Shown here piece by piece: positions 27,141-40,811 of a stretch of DNA of 64,000 nt (within the stretch, counting starts at the first letter, position 1; every line of letters begins with the position of its first letter). Origin of the DNA: Apostichopus japonicus (lineage: Eukaryota; Echinodermata; Holothuroidea; Aspidochirotida; Stichopodidae). Under the pieces are notes generated by a model. It worked only from the letters and a program-made list of their open reading frames with translations, had not been told where the DNA came from and did no database searches. The position numbers were made by a program, and so were the translations under genes. The stretch is from contig NC_092564.1 of NCBI RefSeq assembly GCF_037975245.1, forward strand, positions 8,775,984-8,839,983. The letters run 5' to 3'.

Positions 27141-28006
27141 TAATGAATGAATATATTAAGTAATGAGTGCATGAGTGATTGAATGAATGGATGGATGAAT
27201 ACACGATTGAATGGATGAATGCACGAATGACTTAAGAATGGATGACTAATTGATTGAAAATATGGATGGGTGTATGAATGAACGAATCAATGAAAGAATG
27301 GATGACTGAATGGATGGATGGGTGTATGAATGGATGAATGAACGAATGAATGAAAGAATGAAAGAACGGATGACTAACTGACTGAATGGATGGATGGTTG
27401 TATGAATGAACGAATGAATTAAAGAATGGAAGAATGACTGACTGAATGGATGGGTGTATGAATGGATGAATGAACGAAAGAATGGATGACTAACTGACCG
27501 AATGGATGGGTATGAATGGATGAATGAACGAATGGATGACTAACTGACTGAATGGATGGGTGTATGAATGGATGAATGAACGAATGGAGGAATGGATGAA
27601 TGAATGGATGGATGAATGTATTTATGTATGAATGAATGTATGTACGAATGAATGAATGGATGGATAGATGACTGAAAGAACGAACGAACGAAAAGATAGG
27701 TGGATGAATGGATGGATGACTGACTCTCTGAATGAGATTGCATAAATGAATGGATGGATGACAGAATGAATGGATGGATACATGGGTGAATGTATTTATG
27801 AATGAATGGATGAATGAAAGAATAGATGGATGGATTAATTTAATGAATGAATGAATGAACGAATGAACGAATGAACGAACGAATGGATAGATGGATGGAT
27901 GCATAGATAAACAAATGAACGGAATGAATGGATAAACGAATGAACGAGAGAATGGACGAACGAACGAACGAACGAGCAAATGAATAAATGAACGAATGAA
28001 CGAATT
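27141..28006. repeat. Degenerate tetranucleotide tract, GAAT/GAAC/GATG
   Basis: About 866 bp consist almost wholly of 4-bp units GAAT, GAAC, GATG, GGAT and GAAA, with higher-order blocks of 60-70 bp (around TGGATGGGTGTATGAATGGAT) repeated several times between 27255 and 27600. Stops are rare on the - strand in such sequence, so a 212-codon frame of Ser, Phe, His, Ile and Pro repeats runs across it. I regard that frame as spurious. Confidence 0.95.
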
Positions 28007-28616
28007 CTGAGGGATATTCAGACTATAAATTAGGTCTATTATGAGCTCTGAAGGCAAGTGTGTGCTAATAAATACTCTTCATGTTTGTGTGACGTTGAAA
28101 AGGGGTTGTTCGCAGCAGAAGCAATGGTCTAACTTTTCACTTGCTGAGTGTAAAAAATCCCCCGGCTGAACCATTTCCTCCGAATGAGGAGAAAATGGTA
28201 CGCCATTGGTCTAGACGTTAGAATTAATGTAACTATATGTTGAGGGAAAAAAAGGAAGGTTTAAATTTAAACCAACTGCTGTAAGTGCTTAAAGGTCATT
28301 AGAAAATTTGAATTACCAGATAGACCGTAATATCGTTTTATATCATATAAAGACCATTGTTTTATGAATTCAGAGACATAGAAATGCATCATAGCGGTGA
28401 CAATGATCTATAATCAATTTAATCAATTGGTCAGAAATATAAATATGATACTAACATTTGTGGGATAATTTATCGAAAACGGTTATGTACGGTATTTTAC
28501 TACAACAGGAATCATGCGTTGACTAAACTTCACGAATCGCGGTAAGAATCATACGCAATAATGACAGTAATACGAATGTATTCTGTAATGCAATCACACA
28601 GTAGATTATAGGTTTC
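28007..28616. other. Gene-free gap between tandem arrays
   Basis: No exon or repeat boundary is recognisable in this AT-rich stretch. Confidence 0.4.
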
Positions 28617-28900
28617 GTCAATATCGGTAGATGGTCAACCTCGGTAGATACGGTCAAACCGCGATAGATAGTCAACATCGGTATAACTCCAACCTCGTTA
28701 TATATGGTCAAATGCGGTAATAAAGGATCCTCCTCGGTATAGATACGGTCAAACGCGGTAGATATAGTCAACATCGGTATAACTCCCAACCTCGTTATAT
28801 ATGGTCAAATGCGGTACTTAGGGATCAAAGAAGGTATAGGCGTCTGCAATATCGGTAGATGGTCAACATCGTTAGCTATATGGTCAAACTTAACAAATAT
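28617..28900. repeat. Tandem repeat of about 95 bp made of GGTCAA..CGGTA modules
   Basis: Two near-identical copies begin at about 28648 and 28743, each holding AGTCAACATCGGTATAACTC and CCTCGTTATATATGGTCAAA. Within each, a shorter module of about 20-25 bp (GGTCAA..CGGTA) recurs. Degenerate versions of that module continue to about 29170, so the array decays gradually to the right. No open frame of note is present. Confidence 0.75.
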
Positions 28901-30011
28901 GACCAGCCTTTGTAGTATACTCGAGACATTGGGTATTGTAAATCTTTGTCAAACCCATTGTATAGGCTGACTAGGGCGGTATAGAGCCAGACTGATTAGT
29001 TACTGATATATAGTACAGTGACTATGGACTCACTCGATGGACAAAGCCAAACTTGGTAAAAAAGGTCGTCTCGGTACACAAAATCGAACCATAGGTTAAT
29101 TTGTTTTACTATATACAAGATATACAAACTTGACGGGCAGGTCAAATTCAGTACGTATCAGATATGTTCAATTATACGGTAAACATACATGGCTAGTCTC
29201 AGTGAAAATAGTCATGAACCATGTAACGATCATCATACAAGTTTATTTCATTCTAATTTTTGTCGTAATCTAAAGGAAGTCAGTTTTATTTTTCTCTATA
29301 ATCTCGATGACTGGATCTGACACAGCATGCGACTAAAGGTACAATCTGCATACGCAAGTGTCTGTTAACTGTGAAATGCATATTAAATATATGTAAATTA
29401 ACTTCTACAGATGTGGGTCAATTGAATTGGTTTTCAACACAGTCGGGTGCCGTTACTAGTAAGCTATATTCTACATAATATTACAGTTTCCATATTAAAA
29501 TATATAGCCTCTGCATGTGGCTTGACTGTTGAGTTAATTACATGCGATTAGGTGATATATATCTTGTGTATTCATTCATCGAAAAAGATGGAACGCTGAA
29601 AATGTAAATACTCGTAGGGACGTCTGTATATCTTAGAAATCATCCACCAACTTTACATGACGTCACTTTCACAACAAGTTTACATGCTTCAATACTAGTA
29701 AACTTTCCCATATCATATACTTTAATGATAGCTGTGGAAAACGTGATTTCCATTGTAAATTCATCGTCCTACGATATACACGAAACTCCATGAACTCCAT
29801 GTAAATGTAGCACATTGACAATAAACAAACAATCCAAGATGTCAACCGCCCACCCTTGGGTCTACAAGGCATATAGATTAAACTTGAAGCACAGTCGAAC
29901 GTATAGTATATGTGCGTGTCCAAAGTAAGGAGTATCAATTAAATTAACATTTCACAAATGCACGCAAACATATTATATTCATATAAATATACATGCATAC
30001 ATTCACACACC
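28901..30011. other. Gene-free stretch with decayed GGTCAA modules
   Basis: The first 270 bp continue the GGTCAA..GGTA module in decayed form. The remainder is AT-rich with no recognisable gene. Confidence 0.4.
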
Positions 30012-30026
30012 TAAATATAAATATAA

Positions 30027-30095
<69 letters not shown>
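30012..30095. repeat. (AAATAT)n followed by (AT)n microsatellite
   Basis: Five AAATAT units pass into an uninterrupted AT run of about 55 bp. Confidence 0.95.
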
Positions 30096-30097
<2 letters not shown>

Positions 30098-31133
30098 TTC
30101 TACTATTATGTTAAGCTGTATATTCCATGGATAAATTTAAACAATCTATCTTTTTGAAACATTGCTGAAAGGCAAAGTTGGTTGTCAGCAAATAATAAAT
30201 ACTGCTATGAAGAATGGTATTTGCCAGTTTAAATGATATATCAGTTTATACAATTTCCATCATTTACGATCTACGTATAATACGTTACTGTAAGAGAATT
30301 TTTTCCGCTCGATCAGCATCTCTGCAGTGGGAAATGAATCTAAGCGTTCAGTCGAAAACATTCTTCAATCTGTTGCAATAATTTGTGATTTTTGCACACG
30401 ACCTATCATGAGAGGCCTGTAAAGGGTAACTTTATGGTATTAGACCATCTATTTGTAGGCATAAATTGTCATTTACCGCACATCTCTTGTTTTTTGTTTG
30501 TCCGGCTTTGGCTTGCATATTTACACAAAATTGAGATCACACTTTACAAAGAAAAACAGGGTACGCGTATTTTAAATATTGATGGACACGTATGCCACCT
30601 GCTGTCAAAGTAAAGGTTTGTACGACTTGACGACTTGTGTTAAACCTTTACCTGGATTGTGTTAAAACGTTTTATCCAGCATTTCAGAGGTGGAGTTGGG
30701 GAAAAGCGGTGGGGATGAGGGAGGGGAGGGGGGGGGGGGTGTGGCACATGCGCTCAGTTTATTAACATAATGTTTTTTATCCGTCTATCTGTACAATATG
30801 GGTTCAAAATATATATCTTGCTGATGATAACTTTGCCTTGGAATAGACACGAAGAAAAAACAACAGGCCAGAGAGAAGATTGTTAAATTTCAATTTTTGA
30901 ATACAACAAGTACACACAAACAAACACTACAAAATAGAAACAGAGAAATGAGGACATTGGTAATGTTACTGTCGTGGTTTGGAAACCCATCTAGCCTATC
31001 GATTGTATCTTTGTTTGTTTTCGAATGTTGCAGTGGTCTGTTTATTCTTCTTTTGTTATATTTGGTTAACTTTACATACTTCCTTTCATCACGAATTTCT
31101 GCTATTTGCTTTGGTTTGACACAGATGGACGTA

Positions 31134-31890
31134 GAATAATATACATACTCTTGTACGTACGCCTGATGCACGCAGAATAACATACATATTCCATGTACAT
31201 ATGCCTGATATACGCATAATAACATACATGGTCCTTGTACATGCGCCTGATGCACGCAGAATAACATACATATTCCCTGTACATACGCCTGACGCACGCA
31301 GAATAACTTACATATTCCATGTACATACGCCTGATGCACGCAGAATAACATACATATTCCATGTACATACGCCTGATGCACGCAGAATAACATACATGGT
31401 CCTTGTACATACGCCTGATGCACGCAGAATAACATACATGGTCATTGTGCATACTCCGAATGCACACAGAATAACATACATATAGTCTCTGTACATAGAA
31501 TAACATACATATTCCATGTACATACGCCTAATGCACGCAGAATTACATACATGGTCATTGTACATACTCCGAATGCACACATAATAACAAACATGGTCCT
31601 TGTACATACGCAAGGTTCACACATAATAACATACATGGTCCTTGTACAGGAATAAGATACAAAGTCCATGTACATACGCCTCATGCACACAGAATAAAAT
31701 ACCGTGGTCCTTGTATATACGCCTGATGGACAAAGTATACAACATAGATGGTCCTGGTACATACGCCTGGCGCACGCAGAATAACGTACATAGTCTCTGT
31801 ACATACGCCTGATGCACATAGAACAATATACATATAGTCTCTCTACATAGAATAACATACATAGTCCTTAAATACGCCGGATGCACATAT
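31134..31890. repeat. 42-bp minisatellite, about 17 copies
   Basis: The core unit contains CATACGCCTGATGCACGCAG, then AATAACATACAT, then a variable ATTCCATGTA or GGTCCTTGTA end. The period of 42 bp is a multiple of three, so frames without a stop in one unit stay open across the array. On the - strand one frame reads a 14-residue unit MLFCVHQAYVHGIC. At least four overlapping frames of 90-180 codons occur on the two strands. Central copies (31240-31440) are nearly identical and the right-hand copies are diverged and partly truncated. I treat the array as non-coding. Confidence 0.9.
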
Positions 31891-31994
31891 AATTACTTTG
31901 TATGGACGTTTAGTTCTTGTAGGACGTAAGGAACGATTGCTGGTCATAAAAGGCTAACTTTATAAAAATTTAACCAAAAAATTTACCAAATGAA

Positions 31995-32095
31995 GCCCTA
32001 GAAGGACTCGACTGGACTCTACTTCGAGTCCAGCTATTGTCGAGTCCGAGTCCGGTGCACTCGAGTTGGAGCTAAATCCGAGTCTAGACTAAAGC
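31995..32095. repeat. CGAGTC-rich repeat fragment
   Basis: The hexamer CGAGTC or its inverse GACTCG occurs many times in 100 bp, in both directions (for instance CGAGTCCGAGTCC near 32041). Such arrays often lie just inside DNA transposon ends, but no terminal repeat or target duplication was found here. Confidence 0.4.
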
Positions 32096-35000
32096 TGATT
32101 CATACAGGTTCAATGTAAACATTTCTTTCTCGCCCAAAATGGCGCAACCAGCCAGGTATCTTGATCACGGAGATATAAACTTATGTATACACTTCCGCCA
32201 TTTTGATCACTCGATGCGCGAAACATCAACCTATTAATTTTCATATAGCATATAGTTCACTTGACACGCTTTCATAAGGGCGCTACGCATTTCAAACAAT
32301 ATGCGAAATGAATAATCCCATACGGTAGTCTACATGTAAAAGGTTGCAAAATAAGTACATTTATACATTCAGGAGATCACACACAATCTTGACTACAACA
32401 AAATGTACTCTTTAACTCCATTTGTTAATAATTTTGCTAGAATTTTAATAGTTGTAATTTTTAAAATTCGGTTTGCTGCTATGCAGTGACGATGACGGCA
32501 CTTTCCTTTTCGTTTGGTAATTTATGGTGTGAACTCTGAACTCGGTTTGTTTCTTTACTTTCACTGTTTTCTTTCTCCTAAAAACATTCGGCATTGCCAT
32601 GATGCCGAAGTTGCCTATTGCGTCAAAATTTGAAAAAGAAATTAACTGGTGTAATTATTTAGTTAGTGGACGTCCATGGTGGATGTAAACAGCTTCGTTG
32701 GGTGTTAAAATTCTGAATAGAAAATGTCAATCTCTCGCATATTTGGTGGCTGGCATTACTTCATGGAGATATGTTGAAATACAGGTCCACCCTCGACCAA
32801 AGTAAGTATTAGTATAGCTCCCTATATACCCGCAAGTCTAACTTAACATGATAATTTCAACACAATGAAATAGGTTATTGTCTGAGGGGGGGGGGGGTAC
32901 ATGTATAGATCTATACTTATTGCAAACAATAATTGCAGCTGACGTAATCATTAGGAGCATTAGAACATGTAAGGTTTGCTTCAGTTCGGCCTCTGACTAT
33001 TATAATCTGCCTTGAAAACAAACAGGTTTTGCCCTGCAACGTCAATGAAGACTGGACAAACCAGTAATAAAGGGTGACGTATGAAGTAATCAACCAATGT
33101 AAATTGGATACGTACTAAGCGCAGAGGCCTTGTAACGAATGTTGAAGAAAAGTCAAATAACGCTATGAAATGCATGTACCCTAATGACATTCAGTGTCTC
33201 TTATCAACTTTCTCAGAAAACTATATCGAGCCCATTCAATATCTGCCTCTGTATATTTATCCCAATTCCCTTTCTATTGGGAATGTATTTACATTTGAAT
33301 CTCCCTGCTTGTCGAAGTATTCTACACTTTGAATACTGTTAAATTTTACGGCGTTCGGATATACGGTACCGGTATCTATTATATACGGCTATTGTCGGCC
33401 AACGGATTCTTCGTTAACATCACGTTCAAAATACTTTCGGTAGACCGTCAGCTATATACTGCATCACGTCCATCCCTATACCATCTCCTACTCCTATTCC
33501 AAGTCCTACACATGTACCTACCCTAATCTCTACTGCTTCCATCCCCCCATTATCTTCTCTTCTCCCCTCCCTATTGCTTCCCCTCACCCTTCTCCTTCCC
33601 TTTCCCTCCCTCTTCTCTCTAAACATTCCGCACAATCAATTTGAAGTCTGCGATGTAAGCTTCGTGTTGCAAAGTCTATGATATATATTTTTTTTTAACT
33701 CACAACAAAAATACAAAAAAATATTTGCACAGTCCTGATATCCTTACATAAAGTTCACGTCATTTGTAGGTCGCATATTCATAGACTTTCTTAAAAATAA
33801 ATATTTAAATAAATGTTCTTTCTTAATCGATGCACATGCATAAAATGATGCTGTAACCTGTTTGCGTCAGTTTATAGACAGCTGAAGGCATGCAATTGAT
33901 GACAGCAATTTGTTCTTAAAAGTCGTATAGGTTTAGACCTGTATATGAGCTTTGTATAACTGTGTATGGCCACAAGCGTTGCTTTCATCTCTTTCTACAA
34001 ATCTACATGTCAAATTAATCCGAGATGCATGCTATAGAAACTTAACATTTGAAGGGGTTTAACGCGGTAAATGAGGTAGGTATATACATTACACATAAAA
34101 TGCATTCCACTGTGTTTTCCACTAAACATCCTTTGGCCTACTTATTTTAAGATATTCATTGTCGATGTGTTTTGTGCTTCGATTTTATACTCAATGTAAG
34201 TAAGACAATTAGGGTAACCACTAAAATATGCTAGAGAGAGAGAGCCATAACGGTCACCTTTTCAAATCAGTAACACTCTAAATAGCCTACTGCCAATCTT
34301 ATAGCATTAGTTTTTACTAATGCCATAATTTAACTTTACGAACTAACTATATTCTTAGTTATATTCATAAAACTCTACTCTGCGAGATACTTTTTTATGG
34401 TAATGCTAAATAAAGTCAACGGTGGTATACACGTCGAAAATTCCCTCCGAAAGATCTCCGAAATGTGCGAATGTGCAATCATGCTGCCCTTTGTCAAACA
34501 TGTAGGAAAATTTCACTCCTTCGTTTACAGTAGTATAGGATTATGTACTTAAAATCACATTACAACACTTAAATATATGAATAGGTGTTTAGCCTATAAC
34601 GAATCGAAATGGAGAAAAATCTAAACTTAAGACTAAACACCAAAAACACAAAACAAAACAGAGGGGTATAAAGTAAACTCAAAACTTACCAAGAAGTCAA
34701 GAAATTGAGTATAGGATGAAAAACAACGAAGAGGAGGAAATTAAAATGACAGCATCAACTCGAACAGACGCCCTTAGTCCGCACAGTAGTTTACTTTTGA
34801 AGGTTGCTATAATTTTAACGAAAGTGAAAGAATCTTAACGACAGATTTATAGCGCGTCACGTTTTGGGCGTGGCCTATAGTCTTTGCAACGATATAACAC
34901 ACCCACTCACATTGCTTCCAGCCAATTATTTCAGAGTGAGAAGCTGCTATTTTGATTAATGAAGATAGTCAGAGTGGTGACATTTGCCTGTTGTTAGAAG

Positions 35001-35404
35001 GCAGGAAGTGAATCCGTTAAATATTTCATTTATATGTTCTAAACAACGATAATAAATTTAATGGAAACTATAAGTTAAAATAAGAAAATGAAGAAGAAGA
35101 AGAAGAAGAAGAAGGAGACAAAAAAAAACACAAAAACGCATGGATTAAAATATCTCCGATAAAACTGCTCTAAAAATAACACCGATCATTTTTAATCCCG
35201 GACTCTGGGTTTTGCTTGACATTAATCAGATTGTGGACAATATAAATAATAAAATAAATGATAACTGTATTAAGTTAACTTTGATAAACATATACGGATG
35301 TTTATCTATGGCTCAATAGTACGCATAAAGTTCATAGCATTAAAGAATAACATAGAATTGCAAACCAAAACCGAACCGAACGAAAATGGCAGAAGAAGAA
35401 GAAT
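32096..35404. other. Gene-free stretch
   Basis: No exon is recognisable. Notable composition: a poly-G run near 32886-32897, a pyrimidine-rich tract at about 33465-33622 and a (GAA)n run near 35090-35115. Confidence 0.4.
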
Positions 35405-35890
35405 AACAGATACTAACAGGTACTGTGTGATTTTTACTATTGAATATTCAGTTATGATAATTTAAGCAGAGTTGCTACAGGTACATTGCAGTAACATTGA
35501 AGCCATATAGTGTCATATATCCACACTTCTCTACACTTGAGCGAATAACTGCAAATAATCTAGAGACAACTTTTGATAGTGCAGTGTATATCACAAAAGA
35601 AACAATAATAGTTCTAAAAAACTTAAATATTCATTTATGATAATTTATAGCAGAACTCATACACGTAAATGGCAGTTACACGATTTTCATACAGAGTCAT
35701 ATATCCAGACATTTCTATATGACAAAGAGCCAACAAATAATATATTACAGACTATGCACTTGTTATAGTGCAGTGTAAATCGCAAAAGAACCAATTGTTG
35801 TTCAACAGTTTTCGCATTGAATATTCATTTATGATAATATATGGCAGAAACCCTACAAGTATATGCCAGTACGCGATAGTCACACAATTT
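35405..35890. repeat. Satellite-like tandem repeat, period about 185-195 bp, 2.5 copies
   Basis: The landmark AATATTCA(G/T)TTATGATAAT begins near 35443, 35626 and 35820, giving spacings of about 183 and 194 bp. A second landmark, ATAGTGCAGTGTA followed by AAAAGAA, occurs near 35576 and 35768 in the same order, as does GTCATATATCCA (35511 and 35696). The copies differ by indels. No coding frame spans them. Confidence 0.8.
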
Positions 35891-36832
35891 CGAATAAACT
35901 TTTCCATAGTAGCCTAGTTCGTAGGCCTATACTAGTAATATATTCAGCCTTTTGGATAAGATCTTGTGTAGTATCTATTCCATTCCAAGAGTCTCGTTTG
36001 ATACTCATTTGAAGTAACATCGTCATGATCACACGGTCAGTCGCGATACAAGGGGACTGGTTGAGAATGGATCAAGTTGTTTCATTACAATCCCGGGATC
36101 TATCTTGGGTGAAATTTCTTTAAATTTCCTCGTATAATGCATAATTGCAAGTGGGACAGTGCAGAATATCAGGGAGTATCATATCCGTGCGATAGCTTCT
36201 ACCATTCTACCGGATAAAATATCCCCGTTGTATAACATCCCCTAAACTCAGTGTACGGTGGGGGGGGGGGGGGCGTGTGATCAATGATGTTCAAGTGCGG
36301 GAAATGGACAAATTGAACTTGAGAAACCCCTTAATTTCTCGCTATGTTTTGTGCAGACAATAACTTAACCTTGAGCTGTTCGTTATTGCTATCACTTAAT
36401 AAGGTAGTTCCATCCATCCAGTGCCCGTTTCTTTCGATCTCGATGAAAGAAAGCCATGTTGGTGAAAGACAGGAAGTTCAACTAATTATATTTTGTCTCA
36501 AAATCTACGGACAAGTCATTTTTTCTGATCCCATTCAATTTGGCAAAGAATTCAATTTTCACAGGGCTTCATATTGCTTATCTGACGCACGTGAGAGCAG
36601 AACAACATAAATAAGCAGCCCTTGCAACCACGCATGATCTTAGTACATTAATGTAATGTGCCGATATTGATCAACTTGAATATATATCGTCAATGATCAA
36701 TTTATTCATATTACCGTTGGAAGGTGTAAGTGAGACCAGTGATATCCCCGAACCGAATATCATAGTTTATGATATAATAAAAAAAAACTTAAGAGTGGGG
36801 AGACTCACAATAGCGAACATATGGACGAACAG
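35891..36832. other. Gene-free stretch
   Basis: No exon is recognisable. It holds a poly-G run near 36260-36273. The 88-codon frame at 36344-36610 has no recognisable motif. Confidence 0.35.
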
Positions 36833-36976
36833 CAGGGGCGTAGCTAGAACGACTTTTTGGGGGGCTCAATACCTTCAAAGTGAGGCAAGCAGAGTAATGC
36901 TCGAACCTGTTTTCTAAAAAAAAAAATCCTGAGAATGTATAGCCCGCCCCACCCACCCACGATGGCTACGCCTCTG
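36833..36976. mobile_element. Short hAT-like MITE (144 bp)
   Basis: The ends are CAGGGGCGTAGC and GGCTACGCCTCTG (inverted, one mismatch over 12 bp). G-rich sequence inside the left end is mirrored by C-rich sequence inside the right end. The flanking 8-mers ACGAACAG and ACTGGCCG agree at only 4 of 8 positions, so the duplication is decayed or absent. The termini resemble those at 15341 and 39057. Confidence 0.5.
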
Positions 36977-37572
36977 ACTGGCCGAAGAATAATGTGAAGA
37001 AAATCCCGCCCATCTCTACCACACAATAACTGTGTTTACTCTACCAACATAACCGCGTATTGACAGAACAGTCTTTAAAAGAAAAACACTACTTGAAAAT
37101 GCAGATATACAGAAGTACACTAATTTCATATGTAAAGAAGAAAGAGGGAACGAATGACTAATAACTCATCGCCATTAGCTAGTAAACCATCTTCTCTCCT
37201 TCCCATCATCAACACCACCACCTTCTTCTCCTTGTTCTTCTGTTCTGTTTATCTTGAATATATAGTAGCGAGATGGAATATATCAACTGCTGAACTATAC
37301 TTTAGATTTTCTAACCGCTTTGAAAGATTAAGCAGCAGTTGGAGGAGGTTGTTAGATCTTGTCTTCATTTGCTCTTCTTCTTGTTCTTTCTTCTTTTTCA
37401 TCTTCTTCCGATCATCATCATCATCATCTTCTTCTTCTTATCTCATTCGATATCAGTTGGCTTGGTTGTAAAATTGCATCTTTGAGCATTATTATAAAAC
37501 GGACAATCTGATAGTATAAATAGGGACGTCTTGTTTTGGACATATCAATAGAGGAGGCTACATCCGGGATGC

Positions 37573-38844
<1,272 letters not shown>

Positions 38845-38937
38845 GTATCAACCAGTGGCGGAGATTTCTTGTCAGAAGTGGGGGGGGGGGGGGGGTTGCA
38901 GGCCATTGATGAAATAAAAAGTCATAACTGCTGGCTC

Positions 38938-39825
38938 ACTATCTAAGTGGAGCGCCACCATAAGTTGGCGCGAAGTGCACAAGAATTTTTTGGCAAATAT
39001 TGCCTCCCAGATTGCAGTAAATTGCACTGCCCAGGCCTTGAAAAGCTGCATTTAACCAGGGGCGTATGCAGGATTTTCTAACCTGGGGGCGCGTATTACT
39101 ATCTAAGCGGAGCGCCACCATTGGTTGGCGCGCAGCGTACAAGCAAATTTCTGGTTTTGGTACCCCCAAGATCACCGGAAATGGCACTTCTCGTGCTTGA
39201 AACTGACCAACCATATGTACACTTTTGCCTGAGAACCAAGTTTTTTACAAATACTTTTTTTCTCATCTATAACCTTTTTGAAGATTGTCACCAGTCACAC
39301 ATCATGTTCGACTTCATCACATATCCTGTGGATCATTGCTTTTGTAGGTGATTCTTCATCGCGGCCCACAATATCCGTCAGCCCCACTGTTCAGAATTTG
39401 AAAATTCACAATTCTCGTGCATAAATTCACTTCAAAACATACCCATAATGTTGCACAAAATATCATCTATGGACAACCGATATAGAAAAACCTCCTTCAA
39501 CCCTAACAGACGGGTCAAATTTGCACGAGTATGATGAAGTATGATGAAGAATGTTGGTTAGGGAATTTTCAAAAATTCAGACGGCTACTAAAAAATTTCT
39601 TTGAAGGAAATAAAAATATACCAGATATTTCCGAAACCGAACACTACACACATCGACAGTTTTGAGCATGGGCGCAGATCAGTCTTGGATAATGGTGGGG
39701 ACGCGTGTCTGTTCTATGACACTATCTAAGCTGAGCGCAACCATGGGTTCGCACGTAGCGTACGATTTTTTGGGCAAATATACCTCCCAGATCGCCGGAA
39801 ATAACACTTCCCAGACCTAATGATG
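38938..39825 (+). repeat. Three-copy internal repeat of about 90 bp
   Basis: Copies start at 38938, 39098 and 39721. Each reads ACTATCTAAG, then GAGCGC(C/A)ACCAT, GTTGGCGCG (GTTCGCACG in copy 3), a GTACAAG-like box, then CC(C)AGAT(T/C)(G/A)C(C/A)(G)GAAAT. Copies 1 and 2 lie in the outer hAT element; copy 3 lies inside the nested element at 39667. The nested element therefore carries sequence related to its host, as expected for related families. Confidence 0.75.
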
Positions 39826-40223
39826 CTCCTAAACCTCCTTCAGTTTTAGATCTCATGGCTTAGAAATTTAGTTTGGAGAAATACATGGGCGTCTGCAGAA
39901 AGAAAATCAGGGGACAAATAATCCAAGTAGACTTTTGTATATACGATGGGTCTGGGGTCCTCTCCCAGAAAACAAATATAGACTGCCGCAAATGCGATTT
40001 CCGTCCTATATTTAACAACTGTGGATAAAATACAATAAAATGAGAACTGCTGCATGTCATTTGCACAATGCTGGATCAAACTGCGCCAAAGTTCAATACA
40101 GGGGAACTTGAAATGCAGCTATTGGTCAAGACAAATTGGTGGGGACACGGTATATCATGTCCCCACTACTGAAAAAGTTGGTGGGGACGCGTCCCGCTGT
40201 CCTCACCAGGATCTGCGCCCATG
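39667..40223. mobile_element. Nested hAT-like element, 557 bp
   Basis: The ends are CATGGGCGCAGATC and GATCTGCGCCCATG, a perfect 14-bp inverted repeat. GTTTTGAG (39659-39666) and GTTTGGAG (40224-40231) form an 8-bp duplication with one mismatch. GTGGGGACGCGT occurs near both ends. It lies inside the 38853-40803 element, so it inserted later. It has no transposase. Confidence 0.85.
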
Positions 40224-40811
40224 GTTTGGAGGCTGTTTATCGTGGAACGCCATTTTCATGCTCACTGATATGATGTGATATCTGCTGTTTGTTTTACAAA
40301 TTCGAATAATTTTGTCACTGTTCCTCTTTCTCTTCCCGTTTTCTTGCCGTATTTTCTACTCCATCCTTTTCTCTTTCTTCTTTTTCTTTTCCTTCCTTCA
40401 CCTCGTTGAAGTTGGCAAGTGTATACAGTTCCAAAGCTATTCAACAGCAACAAAACGTTATTTTGTGCATGTCTGTTGTGGGGTGAAGTTAGCGCTATAT
40501 GAGCTACAAGTTCCAATGCGCAAGGTGGGGGAAAGGGGCTAGAAATGATGTGTGGGTCAATTCTAACTCGGTTTTCGGTCGTTAATTGTTGATGTAGCCT
40601 ACCAGGTAAAAGGTTGAAATGACTTTAACAATTTCAAATTTAATAATTTGATTTATTATGCCATTTGGAGCACATAACATAGGCTATAACAGAACATTAC
40701 TGGCAAAAACTAGGGGGGGTTGATTGTGTGGGCCAACCCCCCTCTTCAAAAAGTGGCAGGGGGGGGTTAAAACCCCCCCAACCCCCCTGTTTCTCCGCCA
40801 CTGGTATCAAC

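Larger units (their letters stand above)
38853..40803. mobile_element. hAT-like non-autonomous transposon, 1951 bp, with nested insertion
   Basis: A perfect 12-bp terminal inverted repeat, CAGTGGCGGAGA and TCTCCGCCACTG, is flanked by a perfect 8-bp duplication GTATCAAC at 38845-38852 and 40804-40811. CAGTG ends with 8-bp duplications are typical of hAT elements. Runs of G just inside the left end and G/C-rich blocks just inside the right end form the subterminal zone. No transposase frame survives. Three internal copies of a sequence starting ACTATCTAAG (38938, 39098, 39721) and a younger element (39667-40223) lie inside. Confidence 0.9.

Noticed and set aside
27419-28057. 212-codon - strand open frame rich in Ser, His, Phe, Ile and Pro
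   Set aside because: It lies almost wholly in a degenerate 4-bp repeat lacking stops on that strand; it has no domain and no splice context.
30890-31858. Several 90-181-codon frames on both strands
   Set aside because: They follow from the 42-bp period of the minisatellite; open frames overlap in different frames and strands, and units contain indels.
31134-31890. CRISPR-like array
   Set aside because: There are no distinct spacers; the whole 42-bp unit repeats, and the DNA is eukaryotic.
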